From positions 1-64,000 of the forward strand of contig UROF01000003.1 of NCBI GenBank assembly GCA_900549475.1: DNA of 64,000 bases, written 5' to 3'. Of this stretch, positions 1 to 8,307 are shown one piece after another. Positions within the stretch are counted from its first letter, which is position 1; every line of letters starts with the position of its first letter. The position numbers were made by a program, and so were the translations under genes. The DNA is from an uncultured Eubacteriales bacterium. GTDB taxonomy: Bacteria; Bacillota; Clostridia; Oscillospirales; Oscillospiraceae. Below the pieces are notes generated by a model, which saw only the letters and a list, made by a program, of their open reading frames with translations, ran no database searches and was not told where the DNA came from.

Positions 1-106
1 TGGGTGATTCGACAGCGCTTGCCTCAGCAATTGTGCGGTGCTGCCCTAATATTTTTCCACAGAAAAAGAAAAAATTATGTCTTGGAAAAAGATACTGTTC
101 CCTCTC

Positions 107-135
107 TTGCTATTTTGTAGAATCAATGCTATAAT
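107..135 (+). promoter_or_regulatory. Sigma-A promoter of the MATE gene
   Basis: A -35 box TTGCTA (107-112) and a -10 box TATAAT (130-135) are separated by 17 bp, with a TG dinucleotide upstream of the -10 (extended -10). The MATE start codon lies about 45 bp after the predicted transcription start. Nothing else is recognisable in bases 1-106. Confidence 0.75.
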
Positions 136-187
136 CACCCAGCCAAAGAATCCGAAGTTCAAAAAATTAAGTGTGGTGTGAATATTT

Positions 188-1549
188 ATGGCGCTTGAAA
201 ATGATCTGGGGCGGGACAATATCCGGCAGCTGGTATGGCGCATTGCCATCCCCAGCATGCTTGCCCAGTTTGTCAGTGTATTATACAGCATCGTGGATCG
301 AATGTATATCGGCAATATTCCCGAAGTCGGAGACATTGCTCTGGCTGGAGTTGGCGTATGCGGCCCTGTCGTGACAATGGTCGGCTCTGTGGCCTTTCTC
401 ATCGGCGTTGGCGGCGCCCCTTTGATGAGTATCAGTCTGGGGGAAGGAAATGAAGACCGTGCCCGCCGTATTTTAGCCAACTGTTTTGTCATGCTGCTGG
501 GCGCTGCGGTGATCCTCACTGCTATAGTCCTGCCGCTGCGCCGTCCCATGCTCTACCTCTTCGGTGCCAGTGACGCGACCTACCCCTATGCCGATGCCTA
601 TTTTACCGTATATCTCAGCGGCACTGTGTTTGCCCTGCTCTCCACCGGACTGAGCCAGTTTATTCTGGCCCAGGGCTTTGCGAAAGTAAGTATGCGTCTG
701 GTACTGCTGGGGGCAGCACTGAATATCATTTTGGACCCTGTTTTCATTTTCCTGCTGGACATGGGCGTATCTGGAGCGGCATTGGCTACCGTCATATCCC
801 AGATGGCCAGCGCTACCTATGGCCTTCTCTTCCTGTTTGGAAAGCGAACCCGTATGCGCATCAGTTTCGGCGGCTACAGCCTGCCCATCATGGGACACGT
901 TTTGGCCATTGGCTTTACGCCTTTTATCATCATCGCTATCGACAATGTGATGATCATTGCTATGAACGCTATCCTCCAGCGTTACGGCGGAGCCGAACAA
1001 GGGGATATGCTGGTTACCTGCGCTACCATCGCCCAGAGCTTTATGCTGGTGGTGACCATGCCGCTGGGCGGCATCTCCGGCGGTACCCAGTCCATTCTGG
1101 CCTTTAACTACGGTGCCCGGAACAAACAGCGGGTACTGGACGCACAAAAGGAGATCGTAAAGCTCTGTGTCGCCTACACGATCCTGCTCTTTATCCTGGC
1201 GCGGGTAGCAGGCCACTTGTTTGTCCGCCTGTTTACGCAGGACCCCGCCGTCAGTGAACTGTCCCTGTGGGCGATCGGCACCTGTACCCTGGCCATTATT
1301 CCCCTGGGTGTCCAGTATGAAATCGTGGATGGCTTTACCGGCATGGGCCAGGTCAAAATCGCTTTTTCCCTCTCTGCTTTCCGCAAACTGGTGTATTTTG
1401 TAGCACTCTTTCTGATCCCTCTGTTCTTTGAGGCCAAAATGGCTTTCTGGGCAGAACCGGTATCGGATATTATTGCGCCGATCGTCAGCATCATCGTCTA
1501 TCGTCTCACCATTCATAAAGTGCTGGACCGGCACCCCGATCTGCTGTGA
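188..1549 (+). CDS. MATE family efflux transporter
   Basis: A 453-residue integral membrane protein with about twelve hydrophobic segments and the two-fold repeat of MATE (multidrug and toxic compound extrusion) transporters. The N-terminal stretch reading DNIRQLVWRIAIPSMLAQFV and a PLGGISGGTQSILAFNYGAR stretch in the second half are typical of the family. Such proteins sit in the cytoplasmic membrane and export cationic drugs or metabolites by Na+ or H+ antiport; the substrate cannot be read from sequence. The gene has its own promoter and terminator and is monocistronic. The ribosome-binding site ahead of ATG 188 is weak, so the start rests on fit to the family N-terminus. Confidence 0.93.
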   Translation: MALENDLGRDNIRQLVWRIAIPSMLAQFVSVLYSIVDRMYIGNIPEVGDIALAGVGVCGPVVTMVGSVAFLIGVGGAPLMSISLGEGNEDRARRILANCFVMLLGAAVILTAIVLPLRRPMLYLFGASDATYPYADAYFTVYLSGTVFALLSTGLSQFILAQGFAKVSMRLVLLGAALNIILDPVFIFLLDMGVSGAALATVISQMASATYGLLFLFGKRTRMRISFGGYSLPIMGHVLAIGFTPFIIIAIDNVMIIAMNAILQRYGGAEQGDMLVTCATIAQSFMLVVTMPLGGISGGTQSILAFNYGARNKQRVLDAQKEIVKLCVAYTILLFILARVAGHLFVRLFTQDPAVSELSLWAIGTCTLAIIPLGVQYEIVDGFTGMGQVKIAFSLSAFRKLVYFVALFLIPLFFEAKMAFWAEPVSDIIAPIVSIIVYRLTIHKVLDRHPDLL

Positions 1550-1570
1550 CCATCGCAGCAGCAAAACAGA

Positions 1571-1605
1571 GGACCCCGGAGCGTTTGCTCCGGGGTCCTT
1601 TTTAT
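1571..1605 (+). terminator. Rho-independent terminator after MATE gene
   Basis: A 12-bp perfect GC-rich stem (1571-1582 with 1587-1598) and a 4-nt loop are followed by a T-rich run. It lies 21 bp after the MATE stop and, read in reverse, also faces the converging nucleotidyltransferase gene. Confidence 0.9.
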
Positions 1606-1621
1606 TGTATCGCGCTGCACA

Positions 1622-2548
1622 CTATACATTCCACAGATTTTCCGGGTATTCCCCCCGGGCCGTCTTATCCGCCAGGGCATTGACGACAGAAGGTTTATCC
1701 TCCCGGTAGGTCACGCCATACCATTTATCATGGCTGGGGAGCACTTTTACCTGAGTATGGCCTTCCCGAATCATCTGGCTTACCACCAGAGGCAGGTATA
1801 CCTCCCCCTTCTCCGGATGATTGGCTAGGATCTGATCCAGGAAGAAGGGGAACCGTGCCTGAGCCTCATCGATAAAGCTGCGCTGGAACCCCCAGAAATT
1901 CATGGATACCAGGGTGCTTCCCGGCAGAGAGGTCCAGGTCTGGCCGCCATCCAAGGTAAAGCGGGCATCATCGCCATCTTTCTCGATCTGTGTCCGCTCC
2001 ACCACATCCTCCAGAATACCGCTGCTGTTCATCTGGCAAACACCCCGCGCCACGCTTCCGTGTTCCGTCACAGTATTGCCCAGGAGATAGCCCGCCATGG
2101 CATAGCGATATCCATCCGGTTCATCTTCGTGCTGGGACAAATAGTTGAAAATAGCGCGGAAGGCATCCGGCCCATAGTAGTCGTCAGCATTGATCACCGC
2201 AAAGGGTCCATCGATCAGATCTCTGGCTGCCAACACCGCGTGGGTCGTCCCCCATGGTTTTTTCCGTCCGGCAGGCACCTGATACCCCTCCGGCAGGTCG
2301 TCCAGATTCTGGTATGCATACTGTACCTGGATGCCCCGGCTGATCCTGCTGCCCACCAGCTCTTTGAAATCCTTCTCGATCTCATGCTTGATGACAAAAA
2401 TCACTGTCTCAAAGCCCGCCCGCCGGGCATCATAGATCGAATAGTCGATAATGCTCTGGCCATGGCCGCCTACAGGGTCCATCTGCTTGAGACCTCCATA
2501 GCGGCTGCCTATTCCGGCGGCCAGCACCACCAGGACAGGTTTCTTCAT
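1622..2548 (-). CDS. Sugar-phosphate nucleotidyltransferase (NTP transferase)
   Basis: A 308-residue cytoplasmic enzyme of the NTP-transferase fold. The N-terminus carries the nucleotide-binding loop LAAGIGSRYGGLKQMDPVGG, close to the family G-x-G-T/S-R signature, and residues near 105-112 (VINADDYYG) supply the metal-binding aspartates. It should transfer a nucleotidyl group to a sugar phosphate; UTP-glucose-1-phosphate-type activity is possible, but the substrate is not determinable. A start at 2563 is also open, but the GGAGGA Shine-Dalgarno lies inside those first codons and is correctly spaced for ATG 2548, so I use 2548. No sugar-pathway gene is adjacent. Confidence 0.88.
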   Translation of the reverse strand: MKKPVLVVLAAGIGSRYGGLKQMDPVGGHGQSIIDYSIYDARRAGFETVIFVIKHEIEKDFKELVGSRISRGIQVQYAYQNLDDLPEGYQVPAGRKKPWGTTHAVLAARDLIDGPFAVINADDYYGPDAFRAIFNYLSQHEDEPDGYRYAMAGYLLGNTVTEHGSVARGVCQMNSSGILEDVVERTQIEKDGDDARFTLDGGQTWTSLPGSTLVSMNFWGFQRSFIDEAQARFPFFLDQILANHPEKGEVYLPLVVSQMIREGHTQVKVLPSHDKWYGVTYREDKPSVVNALADKTARGEYPENLWNV

Positions 2549-2680
2549 ATCGCTTTCCTCCATCGCTGTTGTCCGGGATGCCCCGGTGGCATCAGCATAG
2601 CATACTCCCCTGGAAAAGTAAACGCTGTTGCTGTCACCTGTCCAGGATTTTTCCTCATGTAATGTCAGTTTCCTTACATA

Positions 2681-2712
2681 AAAAGGCGATGCTTTATCAG
2701 CATCGCCTTTTC
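2681..2712 (-). terminator. Terminator of the DivIVA-like gene
   Basis: A 12-bp perfect stem (2681-2692 with 2700-2711) with a 7-nt loop; on the minus strand the right arm runs into a T tract. It lies 14 bp after the DivIVA-like stop codon. Confidence 0.85.
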
Positions 2713-2725
2713 AACATATTCGCTT

Positions 2726-3529
2726 TTACCGTTTCTTTGATCGCTCCAGCAGCGCCTCCAGGCTGTCCCGCAGATGATGGAAACTGATCGGCAGCTGGGA
2801 TACCGTCACATTCATCTTCCGCAGCTCATTGTTCAAATGATCAGTGATCGTCTCAAACGTATTGAACATGACCGCAAACTGGTTCACTGTACCCTGGACC
2901 TGCTCCTCCGTCTCCCGCAGCAGTACTTCAGCCTGAGCCTTGGCTTCTGCCACGATGGTCTCTGCCTGAGTGCTGGCCTTGGCGGTAATATCATCCGCCT
3001 GTGCTTGGGCTTTGCCGACGATGTCCTCCGCCTGGCGGTTAGCGTCTGCTACGATGTTCTGTGCCTCCTCGCCCGCTTTCGCCTCCGTCTCCTCAGAGCG
3101 GCGCTGAGCATCCAGCTCCAGCTGCGTCAGCCGCTCCTTTTCCCGGCGCTGGACCTCCGCCTGCTGCTCCAGTTCCCGGACACGATGGGACAGGTTCTCA
3201 TTCTCCGCAGTAAGAGTGCGGATCGTTTTCTCCTGCCGGTCCACGTCTGCCTGCAGGGATTCCTTGGCAGCGCTCTCTGTATCCCAATGGTCCTTGGCCT
3301 CGGTATACTGCAGGGTCATCTCCTTGAGCTGCTGGTCCAAGTTTTCTTTCTCCTGGCTGCAGCTCTCCAGCGCCTCACGTGCCTCAGCCTCGCTGGCCTG
3401 AAGGGTTTTGATCTGTTCCTCCAGACGCTCTGCAGCCTGCTCCGCTTCCTTGCGGGTGCGCTCTATATATTCCGTCACATCCTGGCGGTTGAATCCCCCC
3501 AGGGCACTGCGAAAAATATGGTTATCCAT
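2726..3529 (-). CDS. DivIVA-domain coiled-coil protein
   Basis: A 267-residue protein. Residues 5-25 (IFRSALGGFNRQDVTEYI) are the classic DivIVA membrane-curvature-binding N-terminus. Residues 25-215 are almost continuous coiled coil rich in Glu, Gln and Ala, including heptad-like repeats of the form AxxQAExI near 165-200. DivIVA/GpsB-type proteins act at septa and poles to place cell-wall or division machinery; the exact role of this one is unknown. The extended coiled coil makes it longer than typical DivIVA proteins. It has its own promoter and terminator. Confidence 0.85.
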   Translation of the reverse strand: MDNHIFRSALGGFNRQDVTEYIERTRKEAEQAAERLEEQIKTLQASEAEAREALESCSQEKENLDQQLKEMTLQYTEAKDHWDTESAAKESLQADVDRQEKTIRTLTAENENLSHRVRELEQQAEVQRREKERLTQLELDAQRRSEETEAKAGEEAQNIVADANRQAEDIVGKAQAQADDITAKASTQAETIVAEAKAQAEVLLRETEEQVQGTVNQFAVMFNTFETITDHLNNELRKMNVTVSQLPISFHHLRDSLEALLERSKKR

Positions 3530-3561
3530 TTCTGTACCACCTTACTTCTGGTCTGTACTCC

Positions 3562-3590
3562 ACTGTACCATAAAAAAGCCTCTATGACAA
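3562..3590 (-). promoter_or_regulatory. Promoter of DivIVA-like gene
   Basis: On the minus strand, TTGTCA (3590-3585), a 17-bp spacer and TACAGT (3567-3562) with an upstream TGG extended -10. The predicted transcript starts about 25 bp before the coding start. Confidence 0.65.
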
Positions 3591-3671
3591 CTTATTTTTA
3601 CTCACAGAGACAATCCCGCCCATTTTTCTTTATTTCCTGCCTTCCATTGGGCAAAAAATCACCTTCTCCGT

Positions 3672-4367
3672 TTACAGGAACAGGCACAGCAAGATGGGAA
3701 GGAACATGGCGGGAATATAATTCATCAATTTCAGATGGACGATCCCCAGCAGGTCCAGAGACAGCCCCAGCAGCAGCAGCGACCCCACCGTATTCATTTC
3801 GGCAATCACCGCGTCTCCTAGATAAGGCCCTGCCACAGAGGCCAACAGGGTGATGGCGCCCTGGTAGAGGACCACAGGCACTACAGAAAACAGCACGCCG
3901 AATCCCAAAGTGGAAGAAAAAATACAGGCACTGATGGTATCCATCACAGATTTGGCATACAGTGTGGCGTGATCGCCCCGCAGTCCCCCGTCCAGGGAAC
4001 CTTTAATGGCCATAGTCCCCACACAGAACAGCAGCGTTGCCGCCATAAATCCCTGGGCGAAACTGCTGTCCCCTTGACGGGAAAACTTTTTTTCCAGTTT
4101 CTCACTGAGAGCACGGATCTTTCCGTCCAGATCCAGCCACTCCCCCAGGACAGCCCCGATCACCACCGACAGGATTGTTACCAGGGATTTGCTCCCGTCT
4201 AAAAGTCCTGTTGCGGCAATGTAAATGGTGCAAAGTCCGATTCCCTTCATCACGATATCACTGAACCGCTCCGGCACTCCCCGCCGCATGAGGCGCCGCA
4301 CCAAGAGGCCAGCACCGCCGCCCAGGAGAATACCGGCAGCATTGACCAGTGTTCCCGTCAGCATCAT
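3672..4367 (-). CDS. DUF554 family membrane protein
   Basis: A 231-residue protein with about six to seven hydrophobic helices and the family opening GTLVNAAGILLGGGAGLLVRR. DUF554 (YqgA-like) proteins are integral cytoplasmic-membrane proteins of unknown function, possibly transporters. Length is normal for the family. The start overlaps the stop of the upstream tcdA-like gene in the arrangement TGATG, so the two are probably translationally coupled, although no functional link between the families is established. I see no clear terminator downstream. Confidence 0.85.
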   Translation of the reverse strand: MMLTGTLVNAAGILLGGGAGLLVRRLMRRGVPERFSDIVMKGIGLCTIYIAATGLLDGSKSLVTILSVVIGAVLGEWLDLDGKIRALSEKLEKKFSRQGDSSFAQGFMAATLLFCVGTMAIKGSLDGGLRGDHATLYAKSVMDTISACIFSSTLGFGVLFSVVPVVLYQGAITLLASVAGPYLGDAVIAEMNTVGSLLLLGLSLDLLGIVHLKLMNYIPAMFLPILLCLFL

Positions 4368-5098
4368 CAGCTATTCTCCTTTCCAGGAATAAGATCCGCC
4401 ACCAGATCCATTACAATGGCACCGCCCATCATCAGTCCCGCTACCGATGGTACCCAGGGTACACTGGCGGGAACACTGCGCCGTCCCGGCGGCGGCGCTT
4501 CCAGCTGAGCACAGGGAGCCGCCTCTTCGGGACTGTATACCACCTTCAGATGGCGGATACCCAGCCTCCCCAACTCCCGCCGCATGACCCGGGCCAAGGG
4601 ACATCCCTGTGTCTTGCTCAGATCCGTTACCTGCAGCCGAGAGGGGTCCAGCTTATTACCGGTGCCCAGGGCGGAGAGGATGGGGATGCCCCGTTCTTGT
4701 GCCTGGCAGATCAGATCCACCTTACAGGCCACCAGATCAATGGCATCAGCAATATAGTCATAAGGGCCAAAGAATCGCTCCCGGTCCTCCCGGGTATATC
4801 TGCCCACAATGGGATGGACCAGACAGTTGGGATTGATCTCCTTCACCCGCTCCGCCAGGACCTCCGCCTTACTGCGGCCCAGGGTGGATGTAAGGGCGCC
4901 CAACTGCCGGTTGATATTGCTCTCGCCGTAGGCATCCTGATCAATAATGGTCAGCTCCCCCACACCGGAACGAGCCAGAGCCTCTACCGCGTAGCCGCCC
5001 ACACCGCCCAGGCCTACAACACATACATGGGCGGCGGCCAGCCGCTCTGTGGCAGCAGGCCCCAACAACATTTCATTTCGCAAAAACCGTTCGCTCAT
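4367..5098 (-). CDS. tcdA: tRNA threonylcarbamoyladenosine dehydratase, TcdA/ThiF-like
   Basis: A 243-residue E1-like (ThiF/MoeB fold) protein. The nucleotide-binding loop GLGGVGGYAVEALARSG lies near residues 30-46, followed by the ATP-contacting DQDAYGESNINRQ segment near 55-67 and a C-terminal G-x-x-PSVAGLMMG-like helix. TcdA/CsdL enzymes use ATP to dehydrate t6A37 to cyclic ct6A in ANN-decoding tRNAs in the cytoplasm. Length and the opening SERFLRNEMLLG match that subfamily better than MoeB or ThiF. First gene of a two-gene unit with DUF554. Confidence 0.85.
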   Translation of the reverse strand: MSERFLRNEMLLGPAATERLAAAHVCVVGLGGVGGYAVEALARSGVGELTIIDQDAYGESNINRQLGALTSTLGRSKAEVLAERVKEINPNCLVHPIVGRYTREDRERFFGPYDYIADAIDLVACKVDLICQAQERGIPILSALGTGNKLDPSRLQVTDLSKTQGCPLARVMRRELGRLGIRHLKVVYSPEEAAPCAQLEAPPPGRRSVPASVPWVPSVAGLMMGGAIVMDLVADLIPGKENS

Positions 5099-5162
5099 GA
5101 CTACACCTGGCGGATGGACCGCCGGAACCTTTCCTCTGGATTTCCTGGAAATGCGGGAAACG

Positions 5163-5203
5163 AAAAGGGACCGGCCTTGCCCAGGGACAAGGCCGGTCCC
5201 TTA
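5163..5203 (-). terminator. Terminator after the prolyl-isomerase gene
   Basis: A 15-bp perfect stem (5165-5179 with 5188-5202) with an 8-nt loop, followed on the minus strand by TTTTCG. It ends transcription of the PPIase gene before tcdA. Confidence 0.85.
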
Positions 5204-5227
5204 CGGGACAAAAATCAATGATTGGAA

Positions 5228-6742
5228 TCAGCCCACAGAGGCCATACCGCCCTCATTCACCTCAGCGGTAACACTCTCGGTCATCTCTGTCTGCCAAGCA
5301 GAATATGCCTCGCTGAACAGAGCGTTATCACAGGCATGATACCAGTAGGGCGTCTCGCCGTAGCCGACAAAATACATGATGTGCTGGCCATAGCTGCTCT
5401 TCACGATGCCCGTATCGCCAGCCTTGCGGCCTTCCTCATAGCACCAGTTCTGGAACTCAGCAACCATGTCGCCCTTGGCTACATTCTCATACAGACCGCC
5501 GTTTTCTTTGCTGCCGGTATCCTGGGAGTACTCCTTGGCCAGCTCAGCAAAGCCTTCCTCGGTGCCATCCCAGCTGTCCAGGATCTCCTGGGCCTTGGCG
5601 GCGATCATCTCATCGGTGGCCTCTTCGCCTTCCTCCAGGTCGAGGTTATCCTCGGTGATCAGGATATGACGGACATTGTAATCAAGAGCAGTATCCTGCT
5701 TGCGGTCATGGAACACGGCCACAAAGTAGCGGCTGTAGTTCTCATCCTCCAGCACCGCGCTGTCACCGGCGGTACGGGCCTCATCAAAGAACCAGTCGCC
5801 ATAGACATAGGTGGAGCTGTAGGTCATCTCCTCATTGCCGGTATAGGTAGCGCCATACTCCTCAGCCAGGGCCTCCAGGTCACCGCCGGCCTCGTACTCA
5901 GCCAGGATCTTGTCCGCCGTCTCCTTGGCAGCCTCCATAGCGGCCTCTTTCTCCTCGTCAGTGGCCTCAATGGTGTTGCCCTCGTCGTCGGTCTTGGTCT
6001 CCGGACTGCCGGAAATGGACACATACTCGCCATCTACCAGATCGTACTCGTTCTTGTGCTCATCATAGTAAGCCTGGATCTCTTCATCGGTGAAAGTCAG
6101 CGTCTCGCTGTACGCAGCAGCATACTTGCTGACCAGGAGCTGATCCTTCACACTGCTCTCATAGATGTCGGGGGTCATACCAGAGCCGTAGACCACATTC
6201 AGATAGGCCTTATAGCTGTAGCCATACTGAGAAGCGGTACTCTTTGTGTTCTCAACCGCAGTTTCAAAGGTCTCCAGCTCCTCGTCCTCCAGTGTCATCC
6301 CCTCGGCCTCAGCCTTGGCGAGAACAGCGTGGATATACTTCATGTTTTTGATGGCCTCTTCCTTGAAATACTCATCCCAGGTCATGTCATCACTGTAATT
6401 CTGACTCTTGAGGGATTTAGAAGTATCCAGACCAAACATGGAAGCATAGCTGCCATAGGTGTTGAGGAAGCTCTGGTAGGCATCCTGATAGTAGTAGCTC
6501 ACTTCTGCTACCGTGTATTTCTCACCATCAATGGTCAAAGCAGTCCGGCTGCGCTCGAGGATGCCGGAATTATATACCACCAGGAAAACCGCCACCACAA
6601 CAAAAACGATCGCCAGGGTAGAATAGAGGATCTTTGCCTTCTTTTCCGCGGCTTTCTGCTCTGCTGCCCGGGCGGCTTTCGGGTCGACGCCGCCGCCGGC
6701 AAAGAGATCCTGCCGTTTTTTCTTTTCTCTGGATGCGCTCAT
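5228..6742 (-). CDS. Membrane-anchored parvulin-type peptidyl-prolyl isomerase (SurA/PrsA-like)
   Basis: A 504-residue protein. A basic, charged cytoplasmic N-terminus (1-35) precedes one transmembrane helix (about 38-60), so the bulk is extracytoplasmic. Residues 65-240 form a SurA-like N-domain. A very acidic insert near 235-265 (E/D/T-rich) is followed by a parvulin (PpiC) domain at about 355-465 containing the VRHILI start motif and an ENGGLYENVAKGDMVAEF core. There is no lipobox, unlike true PrsA. The expected role is folding of exported proteins at the membrane surface. A promoter (6844-6872) and a terminator frame it as a single gene. Confidence 0.9.
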   Translation of the reverse strand: MSASREKKKRQDLFAGGGVDPKAARAAEQKAAEKKAKILYSTLAIVFVVVAVFLVVYNSGILERSRTALTIDGEKYTVAEVSYYYQDAYQSFLNTYGSYASMFGLDTSKSLKSQNYSDDMTWDEYFKEEAIKNMKYIHAVLAKAEAEGMTLEDEELETFETAVENTKSTASQYGYSYKAYLNVVYGSGMTPDIYESSVKDQLLVSKYAAAYSETLTFTDEEIQAYYDEHKNEYDLVDGEYVSISGSPETKTDDEGNTIEATDEEKEAAMEAAKETADKILAEYEAGGDLEALAEEYGATYTGNEEMTYSSTYVYGDWFFDEARTAGDSAVLEDENYSRYFVAVFHDRKQDTALDYNVRHILITEDNLDLEEGEEATDEMIAAKAQEILDSWDGTEEGFAELAKEYSQDTGSKENGGLYENVAKGDMVAEFQNWCYEEGRKAGDTGIVKSSYGQHIMYFVGYGETPYWYHACDNALFSEAYSAWQTEMTESVTAEVNEGGMASVG

Positions 6743-6843
6743 TTGTGTTCATTCCTTCCAAAATTTTCTCTTGTTCCCGAAAACCGGAAACAACGTAAGC
6801 TGTTTTGTTCGCGAAGCGCCCTTACAGCTGCTCAACAAACAGC

Positions 6844-6872
6844 ATTATACTCGATTGTGTCATATTTCGCAA
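6844..6872 (-). promoter_or_regulatory. Promoter of the prolyl-isomerase gene
   Basis: Minus strand TTGCGA (6872-6867), 17-bp spacer, TATAAT (6849-6844). It gives a leader of about 95 nt before ATG 6742. Confidence 0.65.
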
Positions 6873-6984
6873 GCAAAACTTATTTCCCGGCTGTAAATAA
6901 TTTATGAATCGTCAATTTCATCCGCAGCTGATCTTACCGCAGCCAGGCTCAAAAAGAACTAACTATCTTTACGCTCCAAGGCGA

Positions 6985-7020
6985 CAAAACACCTCAGAGC
7001 GTTATACCGCTCTGAGGTGT
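6985..7020 (-). terminator. Terminator after aldo/keto reductase gene
   Basis: A 13-bp stem (6989-7001 with 7008-7020) with a 6-nt loop, followed on the minus strand by TTTTGTC, 28 bp beyond the stop codon. Confidence 0.85.
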
Positions 7021-7047
7021 CTATGGTCAAGATGCTCGTTGGAAAAA

Positions 7048-8172
7048 TCAACCCTCGTAGGTCTTTGCTACCCGGGCCAGATGATCCACGACCTTCAGGT
7101 GTTGCGGACACGCCTGCTCGCACTGGCGGCAGCTGACACAGGCAGACGCCTTTCCGCCGGAGGCAGCCAGGCGCTCATAGTCCGCCTTCCGCACCGGCAG
7201 GCCCTGACGCAGCGCCATCTGATCTCCATTATAGAGGGCAAAGTAATCGGGGATGGGAATATCCCTGGGGCAGCCAGCCACGCAGTAGCGGCAGGCCGTG
7301 CACTCCACCGCAGGCAGCGCACTGAGGGTCTCCGCCACTTTAGCCAGCAGAGCTGTCTCCTCCTCTGTCAGCGGCTGGAAATCCGCCATAAAGCCAGTGT
7401 TGTCTGCCACCTGGGCCATGTCGGACATACCGCTGAGGACTACCTCCACCTCCGGAAGGCTGGCAGCAAAGCGGATGGCCCAGGAGGCCGGGGACCAGTC
7501 GGGGTGGACCTCCCGCAGCAGCTTCTCCGCCTCCGCCGGTAATTTGGCCAACCGGCCGCCCTTGACCGGCTCCATGACCACCACTTTTTTCCCGTGGCGC
7601 ACCGCTGTCTCGTAGCATTTCCGGGACTGGATCCGCTCGTCCTCCCAGTCCAGGTAGTTGATCTGAAGCTGGACAAACTCCGTCTCCGGATGCTCGGTGA
7701 GGATCTGATCCAGCAGCTCCGCTTTATCGTGGAAGGAAAAACCAAGATGACGCAGTTTCCCCTTCTCCCGCTTCTTCATCAGAAAACCAAAGGTATCCAG
7801 CCTTTTTGCCAGTTGATAATATTCCCTGTTCATAGAATGGAGAAGGTAGCGGTCAAAATATGCAACGCCACATTTGGCCAGCTGTTCATCAAAAATCGCG
7901 GCCTGCTTTTCCACTGTACCCTTGACTTTCAAATGAAGCAGCGGCATTTTATCCGCCAATACATACTTCTCTCTGGGGTACCGACTGGTGAGGATATCTT
8001 TCACCACCCGCTCACTTTCGCCGCCGTGGTAAAAATACGCCGTATCCACATAGGTAAAGCCGCTCTCCAAAAACGCATCTACCATGACCTGGGCCTGAGC
8101 CCGGTCCACCTGAGTCTGCTCCTTGGGATCCTTCAGCGGCAGACGCATCATGCCAAAGCCTAATTGTTTCAT
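7048..8172 (-). CDS. Aldo/keto reductase with C-terminal 4Fe-4S ferredoxin domain
   Basis: A 374-residue protein. Residues 1-270 are an aldo/keto-reductase TIM barrel: VDTAYFYHGGESE holds the catalytic Asp and Tyr, LADKMPL the Lys and LLHSMN the His of the tetrad. Residues 285-365 hold two cysteine clusters (CTACRYCVAGCP and CVSCRQCEQACP), consistent with two [4Fe-4S] centres. Family members reduce aldehydes or ketones with NAD(P)H; the Fe-S tail suggests electron exchange with a ferredoxin-like partner. Substrate unknown. It has its own promoter (8212-8240) and terminator. Confidence 0.92.
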   Translation of the reverse strand: MKQLGFGMMRLPLKDPKEQTQVDRAQAQVMVDAFLESGFTYVDTAYFYHGGESERVVKDILTSRYPREKYVLADKMPLLHLKVKGTVEKQAAIFDEQLAKCGVAYFDRYLLHSMNREYYQLAKRLDTFGFLMKKREKGKLRHLGFSFHDKAELLDQILTEHPETEFVQLQINYLDWEDERIQSRKCYETAVRHGKKVVVMEPVKGGRLAKLPAEAEKLLREVHPDWSPASWAIRFAASLPEVEVVLSGMSDMAQVADNTGFMADFQPLTEEETALLAKVAETLSALPAVECTACRYCVAGCPRDIPIPDYFALYNGDQMALRQGLPVRKADYERLAASGGKASACVSCRQCEQACPQHLKVVDHLARVAKTYEG

Positions 8173-8211
8173 ATCGTGTCCTCCTGCTTCTGTGCAGATA
8201 TCTTATTGAAA

Positions 8212-8240
8212 ATTATAGCACGGTCGGCAGCTAGGGACAA
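8212..8240 (-). promoter_or_regulatory. Promoter of aldo/keto reductase gene
   Basis: Minus strand TTGTCC (8240-8235), 17-bp spacer, TATAAT (8217-8212) with an extended TGC. Confidence 0.7.
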
Positions 8241-8254
8241 GCCGTTTTCTTACA

Positions 8255-8292
8255 GCAAAAATCGCCCCTTTGCCGATGCAAAGGGGCGATTT
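8255..8292 (-). terminator. Terminator after fused xanthine dehydrogenase gene
   Basis: A 15-bp perfect stem (8259-8273 with 8278-8292) and a 4-nt loop, followed on the minus strand by TTTTTGCT. Confidence 0.9.
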
Positions 8293-8307
8293 CGCTTTTA
8301 TCTGTGT

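Noticed and set aside
471..1564. Long minus-strand open frame opposite the MATE gene, and similar long antisense frames (5222-6907, 8164-10935, 16007-19201, 61379-63568)
   Set aside because: These mirror GC-rich coding genes on the other strand, lack ribosome-binding sites and give low-complexity His/Gly/Gln-rich products.
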